Source: Branchiostoma floridae
Lineage: Eukaryota > Chordata > Leptocardii > Amphioxiformes > Branchiostomatidae
NCBI RefSeq assembly: GCF_000003815.2
Contig: NC_049994.1
Location: 13,129,039-13,193,038 of the forward strand
Direction: 5' to 3'
Length of the DNA: 64,000 nucleotides
Positions 1 to 14,900 of the stretch are shown here, one piece after another. A program made the translations under genes and the position numbers. Under the pieces are notes generated by a model. That model searched no databases and was not told the DNA's origin. It worked only from the letters and a program-made list of their open reading frames with translations. Numbering within the stretch: the first letter of the stretch is position 1; the number at the start of each line of letters is the position of its first letter.

Positions 1-270
1 TTATCTAATGCTGTGCAAAATATGTAAGTTTTGTATAGTCATTGACAGACGGTTGTTGAAATATATTGTGTGTTATATGATAGCGGTCACACTCTAAGTA
101 AAGGTTCAAACAATCTAACTCTATTCTAGTAACACAAATTGGTCTGTTGTATAAAATCAAATACAGGTTGACTTTTATCTTTATGAAAATCATAAGGCAT
201 AATAGCATGTTTATGAAAAAATAGCTATAGCAGCTATTACTAACCACTTAAACGTCATAATGAAGGCTTT

Positions 271-356
271 TTTGGGCCAACCTTTTTTGTTCGCACGCTC
301 GCATCACTTTTTAGGTTCCCAGAGGATGTCATCCATATTATCAAATCAACATGGCC
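271..356 (+). mobile_element. Fragment of a TAA-target DNA transposon end
   Basis: Matches the right end of the element at 34970-35845: GGCCAA..., then CGCTCGCATCA, then GGATGTCATCCAT...ATCAAATCAACATGGCC. No matching left end is visible, so it is a truncated or solo end. Confidence 0.5.
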
Positions 357-2798
357 CAATCAATTCAGGGAGGTTTGTGTTCTACGTGCTCCCATTCTGA
401 GTAATACAGTTAAAAATAATCTTCCGATCTTCGCCTTGTAGGTCATTCTTTCACACTTAATTAAACCTATTGAAGACACGCAGCAACGGAATTTTCCAAG
501 CTATTGTTCAGTGTTGGATGGATCTGTACGTCACAAGTTGTCCGGTTATTACAGGGCAATGTCATTTCTAAAGTCTACATGAAAATGCCAAGAAGTCAAT
601 ATTATGAGAAAGTCATCAGTAGTGTGAATGACATCAAATTTATTGAAGTTCTTCAACATGTGAGATCACTTGTGCAAATCAACACAAAAGTTACATAACC
701 ATTTTATAGATTAATATAATAATACCGAACTCAAAAAAAGTATTCTGCTACACTTGAGTTAACTTAAAAAAAAGGATGACAACACAGTAAGGTGTCTGGT
801 TGTTTCACATGGCAAATGCATGCCTTTTTTCAAAACATTCTTTCCTTTTTGTTCAATTCGTATCCATTTCCGGAAACCCCTTTCCCCATCTGGTCCTCTT
901 GTAACCCCTTTATGGCCCTCATAGTTCATACACATGACATACAAAATTAATGTAGTTGATAACCCACATGTACACATAATCTATGTACAAAATATGTACA
1001 TAAAATGGAGGAAATAAACATGACTATTTTAACATACTATTTACATCTCTTTCAGTAATGTTCATTTTAACTGCAGGATTCCAGAAACTACAGATTTTAC
1101 TAGTGTGATACAAGACTTCACATTTCAAAAACAAAACAAAAGAATAAACAATAATCTAAAACCCAACAGTTGATGACCTAATGGCTATGTGAAACACAAG
1201 CATAATTTCAAACATGTGTACATTATGATATTTCATATCCATTATCAACCACAAATTTGAATGTTTTAAATGAACGTGACTTGCACTTCATCTACATATA
1301 TCATAACCACATTCAAAACCTTTCACCATGCAGCCATATTTGTGTACAGAGACACAATGACTGTAAAGGCTAACATACTGGCAAAATGTCCAAAGTCCAA
1401 CTATCATCTGGCCAAACCAATGAAACTTCTTTGCACACCTGGTCATTGTGTGTATCCAAGTGAGTTCAAAGAAAATTTCTGAGAAGTTTAAAAAAAAGCC
1501 ACTTTAAGGCATGTTCTTCAAAATCAAAGGAAATCAAACATGACTTCCAAAATGAACAGAGCACTCCTTATAAGATGATGTCTTGACTTCTAAGAAATCT
1601 ACTAGGCATAGAGTAACTTTGTAAATGTAAATGGGGACATGTGTGTATCATAGATTGAACATCGTATATAATCCTCACCTCAATTTACCTTCTGGCTGAT
1701 TTGGCTCTTACCATGGTTACATCTTCACCAATTTTTGTGTGTCTGGCAAGTGAAGACTGGGAAGTGAAAACTATTTTTTTCTCTATTCCAAATTCTTATG
1801 CAGTAAGCTGTGCAGTTTACATGTTAGCAAAATGCATGTATTTCTAACATTTAGCTCTTATACTACACATTCGGCAGGTAAATTTCACTGTATACATGTC
1901 ATCACCCAGAAGTAAAGCTAGCACCACATTCACAAGGCCAATAACCACGGATTCAAGGAATTTTATGCTCATCAGAGACGTCTACAAGACTAATTCTGGT
2001 CTATATCAAATATATCCACTTCAAAAAGTCAACTTTACGTGTCAAAATACATGTCGATTCACAAGGAAAATAAGTTTTACATACATATACACACATTTAC
2101 AATTCTGTACGGTTTTACAAACTGTCCCTTACGGCTCTTTTGTTCCCATATATCAACCTATTTCCCCATTCTGTCAACTCAATTGTTTTGCCCTAACTCA
2201 ACCTTGCTTGAAACATTACACTAGTATTTTGTCTTCAAGTCCCACGACAAGTCCTTTCCCTCTACTATCTTCTTTCACCTTCTACTGCTTGCAATCATAA
2301 TCAACACCTTCCATATAGCATCAAGTCTCCATCAAGTAGTATTCGGATGCAGACAAGGATGTACAACTACAAATGTAGGTACAGACCAAGAAGAATTTTT
2401 AATGGGGTTGACGAACTATTTTTCATGTTGTCAAAGTGTGTTCTTTCTTTTTTTTCTGTGACCTTGTATTTTTTTGGGTGCAAGTTCTAATGATGCTGGT
2501 GTTTTTGTTGTTGTTGCACACACATTTGAATTGTTCTTCTTGGTTTGTCCTCTATAACCCCACACTTCATGGGAAGACTCTTGTGAGAATTTGCTCTTAT
2601 GCAATTTACGCCAACGTAGATTAAGTTCTCAAAATGGTACGCAGTAGTAAATTATGTCAAAGTGTTGGCAAATTTCTCATAAAGATACTGGTGAAATCTG
2701 CAAGAGCGTACCATTTAGAGATAAGCTGAGGCAAGTCCAAGAGTGCGGACATGCTAGTGCGTTCCTGTCCGTTGACAGTGGGGCACAGTCGGTGGCAC

Positions 2799-2846
2799 GT
2801 GACCAAATTCTCACAGGGCCTATGAAGTGAGTTTACCCGTGCACTT
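2799..2846. repeat. Short dispersed repeat, copy 1
   Basis: About 48 bp (GTGACCAAATTCTCAC...GGGCCTATGAAGTGAGTTT) recurs almost unchanged at 39703-39750. Origin unknown; it lies just beyond the PDK stop. Confidence 0.5.
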
Positions 2847-2930
2847 CACACACCACAACAGGTGAGGGAACTAAGACTAAGACAGCTTGTTCTTCTGCAC
2901 AGACTCTGAGGTCCCAGTCTCGCCTGCTGC

Positions 2931-5900
2931 TCATATTCTGAAGGTGAGGAAGGTCCTGACACTGTTCTGCGAACCCCGCGGGGTGTACGGTGAGCTCCAG
3001 TCCGAGGTCGGGATGTTGGTACCGTAGTGGCGGGAGGATGTCGTGTTGAAGACGGGAAGGAGCTCGTTGGCTTCACTTGACAGCGCCTGGATGGGAGAAC
3101 ATAAGTTTTAACAGCTGCTGTGGGGAATTGCTTCAATGGTTATAGCACTAGGGTTATAGTGTAGGTACATGAAGCAGAACAGAACACAGACACACAGTCT
3201 TCACAACTTAAATTCACTCCAGACTGGCAACCTATTGTTTCGGGAGAAAACTGCTGAACAACATTTTGTCCAGAAGCCTGCTCCCCACTTTCCCGAGGTC
3301 AGACCAGTAATCAACACTTAAGACAGTGCAACGAACTTGACATGATCAGAGCTAGAACTGAGAGATTTAGGAACAGCTCTATATCTTTCATGATTGTGCA
3401 TCGAAAGACTGCTGAATACAACCGTTGTGCCTATTACAACTCTTTTAAGAACTGTTTTTATTAATAACTTTTTAACAATTGTTTTTAGTTGTTTATAATA
3501 TATGTAAACGGCAGAGCAATTCAGGGTACTTCTGGGACCCTGCCAGTCTGCACCCTTTCATTGCAAAAGAAATAAAAACCATTATCATCATCAGGACACA
3601 GCAGTCTCTACCTTGAGCCAGATGAGGGCGTCGGTGCCGTAGCCCTCCTGAGACACCAGCTGCAGGTCCCCCTGGAAGTACTTGGCGTACAGACGTGACA
3701 GCGGCAGTCCATAACCATAACCAGCCTGGGAACATAGAATGGTTGGGCATTTAGTAATCAAGCACTTCAATTCACAGTGAACGAGAACATTCAACAGTTG
3801 AAACAGTTGTTATTCTAAAGACAAGTAAAGTAAAATCAGTTTAAACTGCTTACACAAGTTAACCGGCCTGGAAACACAGATCAGTAGAGCATATATTACT
3901 ATTGCAGTGATAGCAGTAATAGCTCATCTGTATTGTCTTACGGTGTTAATGTTAGTCTTATTACTATGGTTTTTATTACTTTACTATGTTTAGTTTTAAC
4001 GTACCTGCGTGTATATCTTAATTTCCTGAATACCTAATTCAGCACGCTGAAGCGCTGCCATGTATTCAGCAATTGGTTGCAATCAATAAACTATCATTAT
4101 TATTTAGTAATCAAGCACCTGAACAAGAATATGCAACTGTTAAAAATTGTCACTCTAAAATCAAGTTAAACAGCTTACAAAAACTTTCAAAAATTATATG
4201 TAGGGGTGGGTACTATGTTGCAGTACAAAAACGTTTTTCTTGTTAGACCGGTCCTGAAAAGAATCAGTGGATCAAAATTTGGACCGAGTAGAAAATAACC
4301 GGGATTATATCGGCAGGGGTTTACATGTTTTAGCACTTACCCATTTAAGAAAATAACAAGAGCGAATTAGACCAGAGTTTATAGGCATCTCTACCAAGTT
4401 TCTACAGTCTAACTTACAGATTTTACATGAAGACAGGATTTTAAAATCAGAGTGGAAGTCAGATACTCCTTTTTAGAATATTGGACCATAGGTTTGAGTA
4501 ACTGCTATGTGGCATACCTTATTGTCTGGTTTTCTAACCTTCATCCTCATACATGACATCATTAAAGATTGTTTAGAAAAAAAGAAGGTGATACAGTGAA
4601 CAGTCTTAGAATTTTTCAGTCAAATGCAGCAAAATTTCATCAAATGATGGAAAAATGGATGCTGGATAAAGCCCTATAGTGGAAGGTCACAGAGAAAACT
4701 TAAAGTATAATAATATCATTCAAAGATTTACAGTATTGTAAAAGTAAAAGCCATTTAACGCTAATTCACCTTTATCCGCAGGGTAACCTATATCCGTTGT
4801 CTCTAAGTCTAAACAGAGGGTATTTAGGGACATCAAGTTAAAGGATGGTGGTTTTAAATTGCAACATTTTCACAATTGTACAGGTTGAACCGATCGTCCG
4901 TCGACATGATGTCCATAAATACCTTGTTTTAAGAAACAACGAATATAGGTTACCCGAGGATAAAGGTGAACTAGCATTAATTCCACAGCCTGTTTGCCAG
5001 CGTATTTTGTGCAATTATCCAGCTGGTGTAATCATGGGAAGTTATCTATCTGGACCATACCGGTTTAGGATTTTTAGATTCCGAGCAGTTAACAAATGTG
5101 TATTAACTAAGTAAACTGTTGTGCAATTAACTGGCTTCTACAGTCAAGAGCTATCTAACACCCTAAAATCGTGACCATAGCTTGTTCTGAACACAAGATA
5201 GCAAAGCCAAAAGCTGCCCTGCAGTACCAAGGGAAGGTGCTAGGGGCTCAAAATATAATCATTTCCAGCTTTCATCACACCCTACCAACATTATAAGTAT
5301 AAAACCAATCCACCCAGCCGTTCTTGAGTTATCTTGTTTACACACAGACACACACACAAACGCTAATGAAAATATAACCTCCATGACATTTCATGGAGGT
5401 AACTACCCACCAGAGGTGCAGTTGTTGACCCAGACTTGGGGGGTTGTGGAGCCGTGGAGTACATGTAGTTAAACAGGACATCCATGGCTGACTTGGGGAT
5501 ACCGCCGCCCTGGTCAGATATCTGCACACAAGATAGAGGAGGCTTTCATCAGTAAGGAGAAAGAAATACTTTGGCTTGTTAACAATTGCAATTCTTAAAT
5601 GGGAACAAATTTCTGGTATCTAATTGGTACGGATGTGAAATCATTGGTAAAATAGAACATAACAGCATACTTATCAATATACATGTAACGTAAAAAATCA
5701 TTTTATTTTGCATACAGAAATATCTATCTTCTTTTGCTTTCAAAACCTGTATATTGGTGATATCTTCCTGGTGCCTTTACTTTAAAATGTTTCCTTCGAT
5801 ATGAATATTATTAGTATGATTTCTCTGTTTTCTGTACATATCTTTTTAAATCTTGACATTATCTGATAACAGAATCAAGATATTACATGTACTTCAAGTG

Positions 5901-8900
5901 TAAAAATGATTGTAAAAAAAAAAATAATAAAAAGCTTTATCCCCCCCTAGTCCTACCTTAATGGTGAGATCCTCCTTTCCCAAGGACACCTGGCATTTGA
6001 CCTTGGGGTAGTCCAGAGCTGCAGTACCGTGGTATTCCACTATGGCTCGCATGGCGTTCTTGAACAGCTCAAACAGCATGTGGTACAGATGAGAGGGCAC
6101 ATACACCACTGTGATGGGGGATGATTTCTTAATACCTGAGGGGAAAAAAACATCACAAAAACACTTGAGTTTCTTGTTTGCCCACATAATAATTATAGTA
6201 AGTCTCTTTGATAGCTAGCTATTGAAAGTTTGCAGTGGGATTTACCCACACAATAAGAATAAGTCTCTTTGCAAGTTTGTGCCCAATCATAAAATAAAAT
6301 TGCAAGCACCTAGATTTCATCAACAAACTTGAGATAGAGACATAGGAACCATACATGTGACAAAAGACCAATTTAGATTTTTAATCAAAATAGCTTTATT
6401 TCTTACCCCTTAGAAATATCTGTATAAAAGGAGACAAAAGACAACTTTCTATACATTAATAATAATAACTGTACTGTCTGCTTCATGAAAAAATTAAAAT
6501 TCTAGCAATATAAATGTGGTAACGGGAGGTGCCCCAACACGGTACGCTTTTTCTTGCGCTCAAACTCATGGCGCTCCATCGCTAGTTGCCTGAGAGTGGT
6601 CACATTTAGATGACTGAATTTTTTACACATAGATTTGAACAACATACAGTCAAACCTGTCTATAGCGGCCACTCAAGGGACCGGACAAATTTGGCCACTA
6701 TAGACAGGTGGCCTCTGTATAGAGGTGGCAACTTGTAGATAAAATACCCAAGGGACCAACAAAAAGTGGCCACTATGGACAGGTGGCCCCTCTGTAGAGG
6801 TGGCCCCTAATACAGGTTTGACTGTACTTGAATAAGAAATGCATTCATGTGGTTTATGAACCTTTCGCGCTGGGTGTTACAAGCGGCAAACACTGTGAGA
6901 CAATTTCGTGTATGTAACCTTCCAATTTTGTGCTACGCTGGACAGTGTGCCTAACTTGGTACGCTTTTTTTTACATTTTGCTCTCTTCAGAAGTAAGTGG
7001 TAAATTTAAGTACACAGAAAAAAAATTAATAGTATGATATTTTAGCTTTCTTTTGACAGTAAAATCGTGACTGTATGTACTTGTTGTCTCACATGAGGAA
7101 GGCTCTACCTAGAACAATCCAGCTGATGTTTTTACGGGCAACGTGCTGAATGCACTGATTGTGAATGCCCGACTGAAAAAACCATTACGAAAAAACGACA
7201 CCGCCAACATCAACAAAACTCTGTCTGATTATATGAAAATATCATCTACATCTCTCTATCAAGTCTTATTTTCATAGACAGCACGAATCATTTGTTACAG
7301 TCAAATAAATCTTGGGAGCGTTCTCTAGTCTGTCACCTTCACGGCTACACTCCATTGGGAGTACAATGGTGGCAATGTTTATGTCGCTTCCTTTTGGTTG
7401 CTTTTCTACTCAACAAACATTTGAAGACCCATATTCATAGTCTTTTATGGAGCTTTATTTATGTGTATCATGGCAGTTGTGTGACTGCTTGAAAGAGTTC
7501 GTATAGTTAGCGACACGAGCCGCCAATACGCAGAGGCCGGTGACCGCAGTGATTCAGCACTGTCAACATTACTGTCAGAATTCTGTTTAAAAAAAAAATG
7601 AAGTAAATATGTTAAAGTATACTTGGAATGCAAATTAAAGCTGTGTGCATGGACTTGGTTTATTTACCTTTGTAATCAGCATAGTCAGTGGTAACAAACA
7701 CGGTGTACTTATGGATAATAAGATCAGCAAAAAATCCGTACCATCTTACGACGGGAACCGTCTTAGGGCGGCCCCCGTTAATTCAAGCCCTCATAAAAAA
7801 TCTTAATGGACAAGGACACAAACTGCTGTTTGGGTTTTTATCCTTCTTTACTTCTTGGGCTATTAGTTTCTTAGTTACTGGCATTGGAGTGCAGAAAACT
7901 AAGATATGTAGTGGCCATTGAATACATAGTGCTTTAGTACACGTGGGCACGTGGCTCATCCAAATTGGCATCAACAAGTCACATCATCAGCCCTGTCATT
8001 GGGCTTCTAGTTCATCGGGAAAATTGAGTGCCATGGCGTACGTGCAGGGTCTGGTGTAAGGACAGTCCCAAGGGAAGCTACTCAACACTAATAGACAGCA
8101 TATCATGCTTTAGCTGGATTTGGACTTGAACCAAGAGAGATGATTACTAAATGACTGTGTGCAAAGTATAGAGGGGACACTACCAGAGCTTACTGGTTTT
8201 ATGCAAGGTCAGTAATACTTGATAGTTTTGGCATACTGAAAAATACATCGCAGAATACAACAAGGTGACAGTCATCCTGGCAGAGAAAGACAAATTTGTA
8301 ACACCCAACTAAATGTTAGCATCAGTAATACAAAATAGCAGGTACTGGAAAAAGCCATGGCCTTTGAAACGCTGTTTGTCACTGTCTATTTAATTCCACT
8401 TCAAGCTTTTAAGTGAATTAGGGGAATTTGCTAGCTGCTATCATAATCAATTTTAACAGTTAACATTGACAAATTGTACACCAATGACATATCTTACCCT
8501 ATATCATAATTAATAGATATAGAACTGCAGAATAAGCCTGACTGATGGACTTTAGCCTGAAAAGCATTGGCTACAATCACACCAAAGAGGATAGATCGTA
8601 TCAGCATTACTTTAAATCCCATAGTGCCAACAATACTGTTCTTACAACGCCGCTGAGGGAAATCTAAAAGGGGTTGCCATGTGGGCTATTGTACCCATCC
8701 TGCCACATCTTGTATCAAGCTGAAAACCTTTTAAGGTAATGAACCAATAGATGTCTTTGAAGGATGTTTCAAGGTCTAAGAGACACACTGTGGAGTAGAG
8801 ATCATTACTGGGGGGAGCTTATCTCTGGTGCGGTACATGTACTTGTGTGTCAGTTCAGGTGTAGGTATTCAGCCGTGGAAAATTCCACATGTTGGGTGGT

Positions 8901-11900
8901 CCTAATGAAATTTGCTGGATAAAAAAAACAAAAAAAAAACAAAAAACAAACTAGCGGAATGGCCAAGTTTTAACGTGAAGATGTGCCATTCTCTTGACTT
9001 GTGGAGAATCACCTCAAGTTGTTCTGAGAAGAAAATTGTTCCCACAACTTTTAGCGTAAAGGGGCAGCGTCCATCTCCATTCTATATAGCCCTTGGGACA
9101 CACAGTCGTGCAAACACAGCGGGGGGATAGTCCACTGGTAGCGGTTTGTGCTCAACTCCACTAATTTTTCTCATAAATGCTGAGTACTTTAGTATGACCC
9201 TATTGGGTTTGAACCTGCAAACTCCCAAATGTAAGGCAAGATATTGCTCTTTATAACTGTCAAATTGATGACAATTGTTGCCTATATACATTTTTTTAAG
9301 CAATGAAAGGCAGCAGAGATAGTTTGAAGTACAGTCAAACCTGTCTATAGCGGCCACTCAAGGGACCGGACAAATTTGGCCACTATAGACAGGTGGCCTC
9401 TGTATAGAGGTGGCAACCTGTAGATAAAATACCCAAGGGACTGACAAAAAGTGGCCACTATGGACAGGTGGTCCCTCTGTAGAGGTGGCCCCTAATACAG
9501 GTTTGACTGTATGTAAAACTCACCATTATGAGAGACCAAGTCCAGTTCGGGTGAGGCCAGGTAGTACTGGTCACAGAGAAACTTGGCATTCTCATAAGCA
9601 TCTGTAAGGGAAGTACAGTTTAAATTGTTAAATCATAATCAAAACACCCTGTTTTCAAATCCTACGTATTTCCTTCAGGGCTAGCTTTCTGTTATCAAAG
9701 ATCTTGCAACAGATTAGTTCAAGGGCTTTGGCTAGCTGAACTAACAAATAAAGAAAGAAAAATTAAGGGATTAACATGCATGCTTTCCTGGACCTCCTGG
9801 TATGTCTATGGTTGTCCCAAAGTTTACTGACAGAATTTGAAATTTTGTAATACTGTAATTCACTCTTCTCAGGACCAAACCCTCACAGTCTGAGAAAATT
9901 TAACTTGTTCTTGGAACGGTGGCAGCAGGTGCACATGATAAATTCTCTTATAATATATAATATAAGTTATATTATTTGTTATCAGTAATAATAAGTTCAT
10001 GTTACAGTCGTCACCGTGAAAACCACGAACTTAAAAGTACATTAAAAAAATCAGGAATTACAGTACTTTTCCTGCCCCGGGCTAGTGGACTTGTCCAACC
10101 CTGTTAGTGTTAATTAATGCTCAGTAACGAGCCACTGAGATGAAGACTTACCTAAAACAACTGACTCCACCTCACAGTTAGGGTCTATACTGCCCACATG
10201 GCGGGGGTGTGTCTCTTGTGTCGGGGAGAACAGGAGAACTGGAGGAACATAAGACAACAACGATGTCAGTACATTGTACATGTATTGGTACATCATCATC
10301 ATCATCATATTGGTACACAGCTTTACAAACAACTGAAATTGAGCATCCTGCAAAATGGCAAGATATGTACATGCAGTGCTTGAAATACTTTTTTCTGAGT
10401 CAAAAGCCAAGTTGCGCTATCAACATTTCACTTAAGCCACTTCCAAGTTATTACTCTCTTCAAATCAGATACTTATCCATTATCTTTTCTTCCAGTTACT
10501 TTTAACTACTTACGTTTTATCTTATCAAGAAATAAATACAAAAGCTTAATAATATGCACATCTTAGCTGAGGGAAAAGCAGTGTTCCAACTGCAAAATTT
10601 CAGGTTGCACACTGCGCTACCAGGGTTAAAAGTTACGCAAAGCAAATGTGGTTCCATTTGTAAGTGTGCAAGTGGGTATGTTGCATTTGTAAGTGTGCAA
10701 GTGGGTATTTCTAGCACTGTACATGCAATTATTTTCTACACAAAGAGGTTGTAAGCTAGCATTTTGATATTTTTGAGCCCTGTTTCAATGTCAAGGACAC
10801 AAAATCAATATTTCAGCGACCTGATGACTTTTCAGGCTACTCTCTTGAGTACGTGCCAAAAACAATACCACCCTGTTATCATAATTCATATATCCTTCCT
10901 GTCGCCAACCCGAAGGCAAACAATGCTTATGACATTCACACAGTCCACAGACCTTCAACCACTTCCTATAAGGCTGCCAGGAGACATTCTCCTGCTGCTA
11001 TTTTCAGTGCTTGACCTTTACGTATAGGTTTGTGCGGAGAAGGGCAAAAGCTACAGCATACATCGGGGAACTAAATCAGTCTGCAAACTTGTGTGTCGCT
11101 CGCAAAACTACTACAACATCAGGGGAACTGGACAAATTCAGTTTACTTTGATGTTTTGTTGTAATCTTGAGTTCCTTTTGATAATTTTGATTGTCATTTT
11201 TGTGTAATCTTGAGCAGAAGACGTTTATAAGCTCAATATTGCGCTTTTTGTCTAATACTCATTAAATGTATGTGAATAGTATGTAGCTGTTTTTCCTGAA
11301 TTTTCTATATGATAAAAGATAATGACTAAAACGTAAACATCTTTTATTTAGCCATCCACTTACACAAGTCATCACAAATTTATGGGCATGAACCCCTTTT
11401 GTAGAGCTCTACATGTAGTCTCCTTGCCAATTTGCACAAACCCCCATACCCAAGTCCCGGGTAATCCTTTGGTAATATGATACATTAGGCTGTCCGTAGG
11501 TCATACAATTTTCCATCACGTCACGCCTGTCTGAGCAGCGCATGCCTGTCACGTAGATACACGTGCTGCCAGTCTCATCACATTCCGAAGTGTCATTGAT
11601 GTCACTTCGTGACGACAACGCTCTTCATGTAATGCCATGACTGTGGGACCATGCCAATAATAAATGGTTGGAATATCAGATGTCAAGTGGAGTTTTGAAC
11701 CATTTGATGTATTTTACTTTCAGGCTAAACAACTTTCAGATAAATTTTGTATGATGAGATATCCATACACTGTAATTTCGGCACTATGCTGTGTTTTAAC
11801 CAGTTTAGGAGGCTTGCCTCTTGCTTTGTAACAAAGGTTAACATAAAACTGTTGGCTTTACTTCATTGGCATTGAATTTGGCCCTCAAAATGGAGGAAAT

Positions 11901-14900
11901 AGTGTTTCTGAAGGTTATAAATCCAAACATCTCCGGGAAAGGATGCCCCCAGACCCCCTAAACGGCTCACAACAGTGTCACTAAGATGCCCCATATATTT
12001 TAAGTATATCTCTCTTTGTATCTGATTTAGCATCCTTTGTTCCCTGACTTGCGAGGGTTGTCGGAAAAATGTGCTGTGAAAAAATCCTGGTGAGAACCCC
12101 AAGTGTGCATTGGGCATTTTTACATGCACAAGATTTGTTAACAGGTAAGAAACAGATGATGCGCCCACTGACCATGTTGGTGGATCAGCATCCGGATGCT
12201 TATTCTGCTCATGTAGAAGCGGTCCAGGAAGTACTGTATGTTGGAGTCTGTCTGGTGGTCGATGCCGTGGGTGTCCCTGAGTTCGATCACGCCCTGAGCC
12301 ATCGTCTCCACAACGTTGCTGTGTCGTTTTCTGATGTTGTACAGCGTCTCTGTAAAACTGAAGGAAATACAGGCATACTCAATCATTGCGGAGTGGAAGT
12401 TCTGACAACTTGTAAGTAAAAGAAAATCAGTATTTCAAGCTCTCTAACAGACTCCGGCCTGGCCGAATAGGGGACTTTGGTCAAGTTAGGAATAAAAGCC
12501 TAGTAGCAGTCAATTAGACTAGGAGTGTTGACCGGCCTTAGGTTGCATACTGTACTCCCCTGCCATCTAAACTCCTCTGGCATGTTTTCTGTCTTATTTG
12601 GCCAATTTCTACTATTTTGCTAGCAACCTGTGGAGCCTGGTAGAGGTTAATTCAATGCCATGCCACAATACATTCTTCTACTATTAGAGTGTAGCAATGT
12701 CTTTGTTTTGAGTAAAACACTGCAAAAAGTGCTGTCCATGCTTCCAACAAAGGCAAACCTCTTGCAATGACCTTTCTTTGGTCCAGAGAAAAGCCTCAAT
12801 CGGTGCTATTCTTACAAAGTGAAGGTATGAAAAGACGGGTGGATGGGGAGTTAGTTTGGTTAAAGCCAAACTTGAGAAAGTGGTTCAAAACCAGAATCAG
12901 CTTTGTCTTGAGGTCCTTGCTTTCTGAATCTCTTTCAGTTTGATTTAAAAATTTCTAACTTCAAAATAAGCTGTGAATTTTTTATTTGCCTGAAACTATG
13001 AAACCTAGTATTGCTGTTGCAGGTAGTAGCATCTACTCCACGTTGTCAGGTTTAAAACTACATAAGTCTTTGACTGTGACATTGGACAAAATTAGTCAAT
13101 TTCTTTATCTGATTTTGGACCACAGGACATTTATCTATTAATATCATTACGAAGGGATGGTGAAAGGCATGGGTTTTGTCAAGCTAAACAAACTAACTCT
13201 GTGAGGGTCTTCCTCATTTGTTCATCATCGCTAAGAAGAAAGTAGAGCCAGGTCAGGGTCTGTCGGAAGCTGGAAGACAAAGACATGTGTTTGGAGCCCC
13301 ATTTGCACCCACGTGCGCTGGGTCTTTATAATATGATTATAATAATTGCCTTTTTTGTCTGTAAATCTCATCATCCCGATCTTAATAAAATTACATTGTT
13401 TGATTGTGCTGTAATCCAGAAAAGATATCAAAACATTTCATTTTAATTGGAATTTAAACAGTTGTATTGGGATATGTGTCTGTAAGGTGCACTGCCACTA
13501 TTCTTGTCATTGTGGACTGACATTATTTTATCATGGATCCCTACATATTGCTCAAGGTCTGAAGTCTTCCAGTGTAGTACCCACAGACCACCTACTCTCT
13601 TTGACAAATCCACTAAGAAGAAATGTCTTTCCACTAAGTGATGGTGTAACCATGACAACCCATCACAGAGTCATGTGGTATTACCTCATTCCAAATGGTA
13701 CAAACCACCATTGCTAGGGTACCCCAATTTCATATCATTGATTCAGCACCGCAATCAAAACAAATCTACGTTTAGATCCTCATGTAGCAAATGCCCTATA
13801 ACTAAATCATAAATGTTTTCCTTTTAGATGAGCGAATTGACAGATGGTAAAGCCAGCTGCAATTTTGTTATACTGTTGATGATTTGGTTTGCTTTTTGGT
13901 AACTACAGTATCTTTGAACATGTAAGCACATTTACCATTTTAATGACAATATATCTTCTAACACTTCCTCCAAAATATCAATGAGTATTCCAAGCTGACA
14001 CATGTACAGTACGTATAAACCAATATGCAACACATTTGTTACTTACTTTTCTATAATTGCTGAATCACTTGGACTCTTATTCTCAAAGTGCAAGATCTCT
14101 GTCAGACTCTGGATGTACCTATGCAACACAAAGCACAAAAGAAGTGTTAGAGGTCTTCAGGAAAATAATCCATTCAATCTGTTAGATCTATGATAATCTT
14201 ATAATTTTTTTTACTTAATTTTTTTCCTTATTTTCCTACATGCATAAATCTGGCTTCCTTCCTTCCTCATCCATCCTCCCCCCTCTTCTTTCATTCTCAA
14301 CCTAGTTTTAAAGCCAATAGCCCCACAATTCTTTTTTATATGGATCTCTTACTACTACTACTACTACTACTACTACTGGCAGAAATGTAGAAGAAATACT
14401 ACTAGAAATACTACTACTACTACTACTACTACTGGCAGAAATGTAGAAGAAATAGTAACAAATACTACTAGAAATACTACTACTACTACTACTACTAATA
14501 CTACTGGCAGAAATGAATTAGAGATGTCTGACCAGCTCTGCACCAGCTCAACTGACGGCATCATGAGCTACTACTAGTGCTACAACTACTACTACTACTA
14601 CTACTAGTACAACTTAACTACTAGCAGAAATGAATTATAGATGTCTGACCAGCTCTGTACCAGCTCGACTGATGGCATCTTGAGCTACTATTACTATTAC
14701 TACTACTACTAGTACTACTTAACTACTGGCAGAAATGTAGGAGTAATGTCTGACCAGCTCTGCACCAGCTCGACTGATGGCATCTTGAGCTACTATTGCT
14801 GCTACTACTACTACTACTACTACTGGCAGAAATGAATTAGAGATGACTGACCAGCTCTGCACCAGCTCGACTGACGGCATCTTGAGCAGCGTGTCTGGCA

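Larger units (their letters stand above)
1..2930. other. Non-coding stretch downstream of PDK
   Basis: AT-rich sequence with no coding exon that I can support. It must contain the PDK 3' UTR next to the stop at 2931, but no standard AATAAA was found on the minus strand within about 600 bp; an ATTAAA variant around 2398-2403 is possible. A transposon end lies at 271-356 and a short dispersed repeat at 2799-2846. Confidence 0.5.

Noticed and set aside
14373..14564. Poly-Val ORFs on the minus strand
   Set aside because: They are translations of the CTA microsatellite and PDK exon copies.
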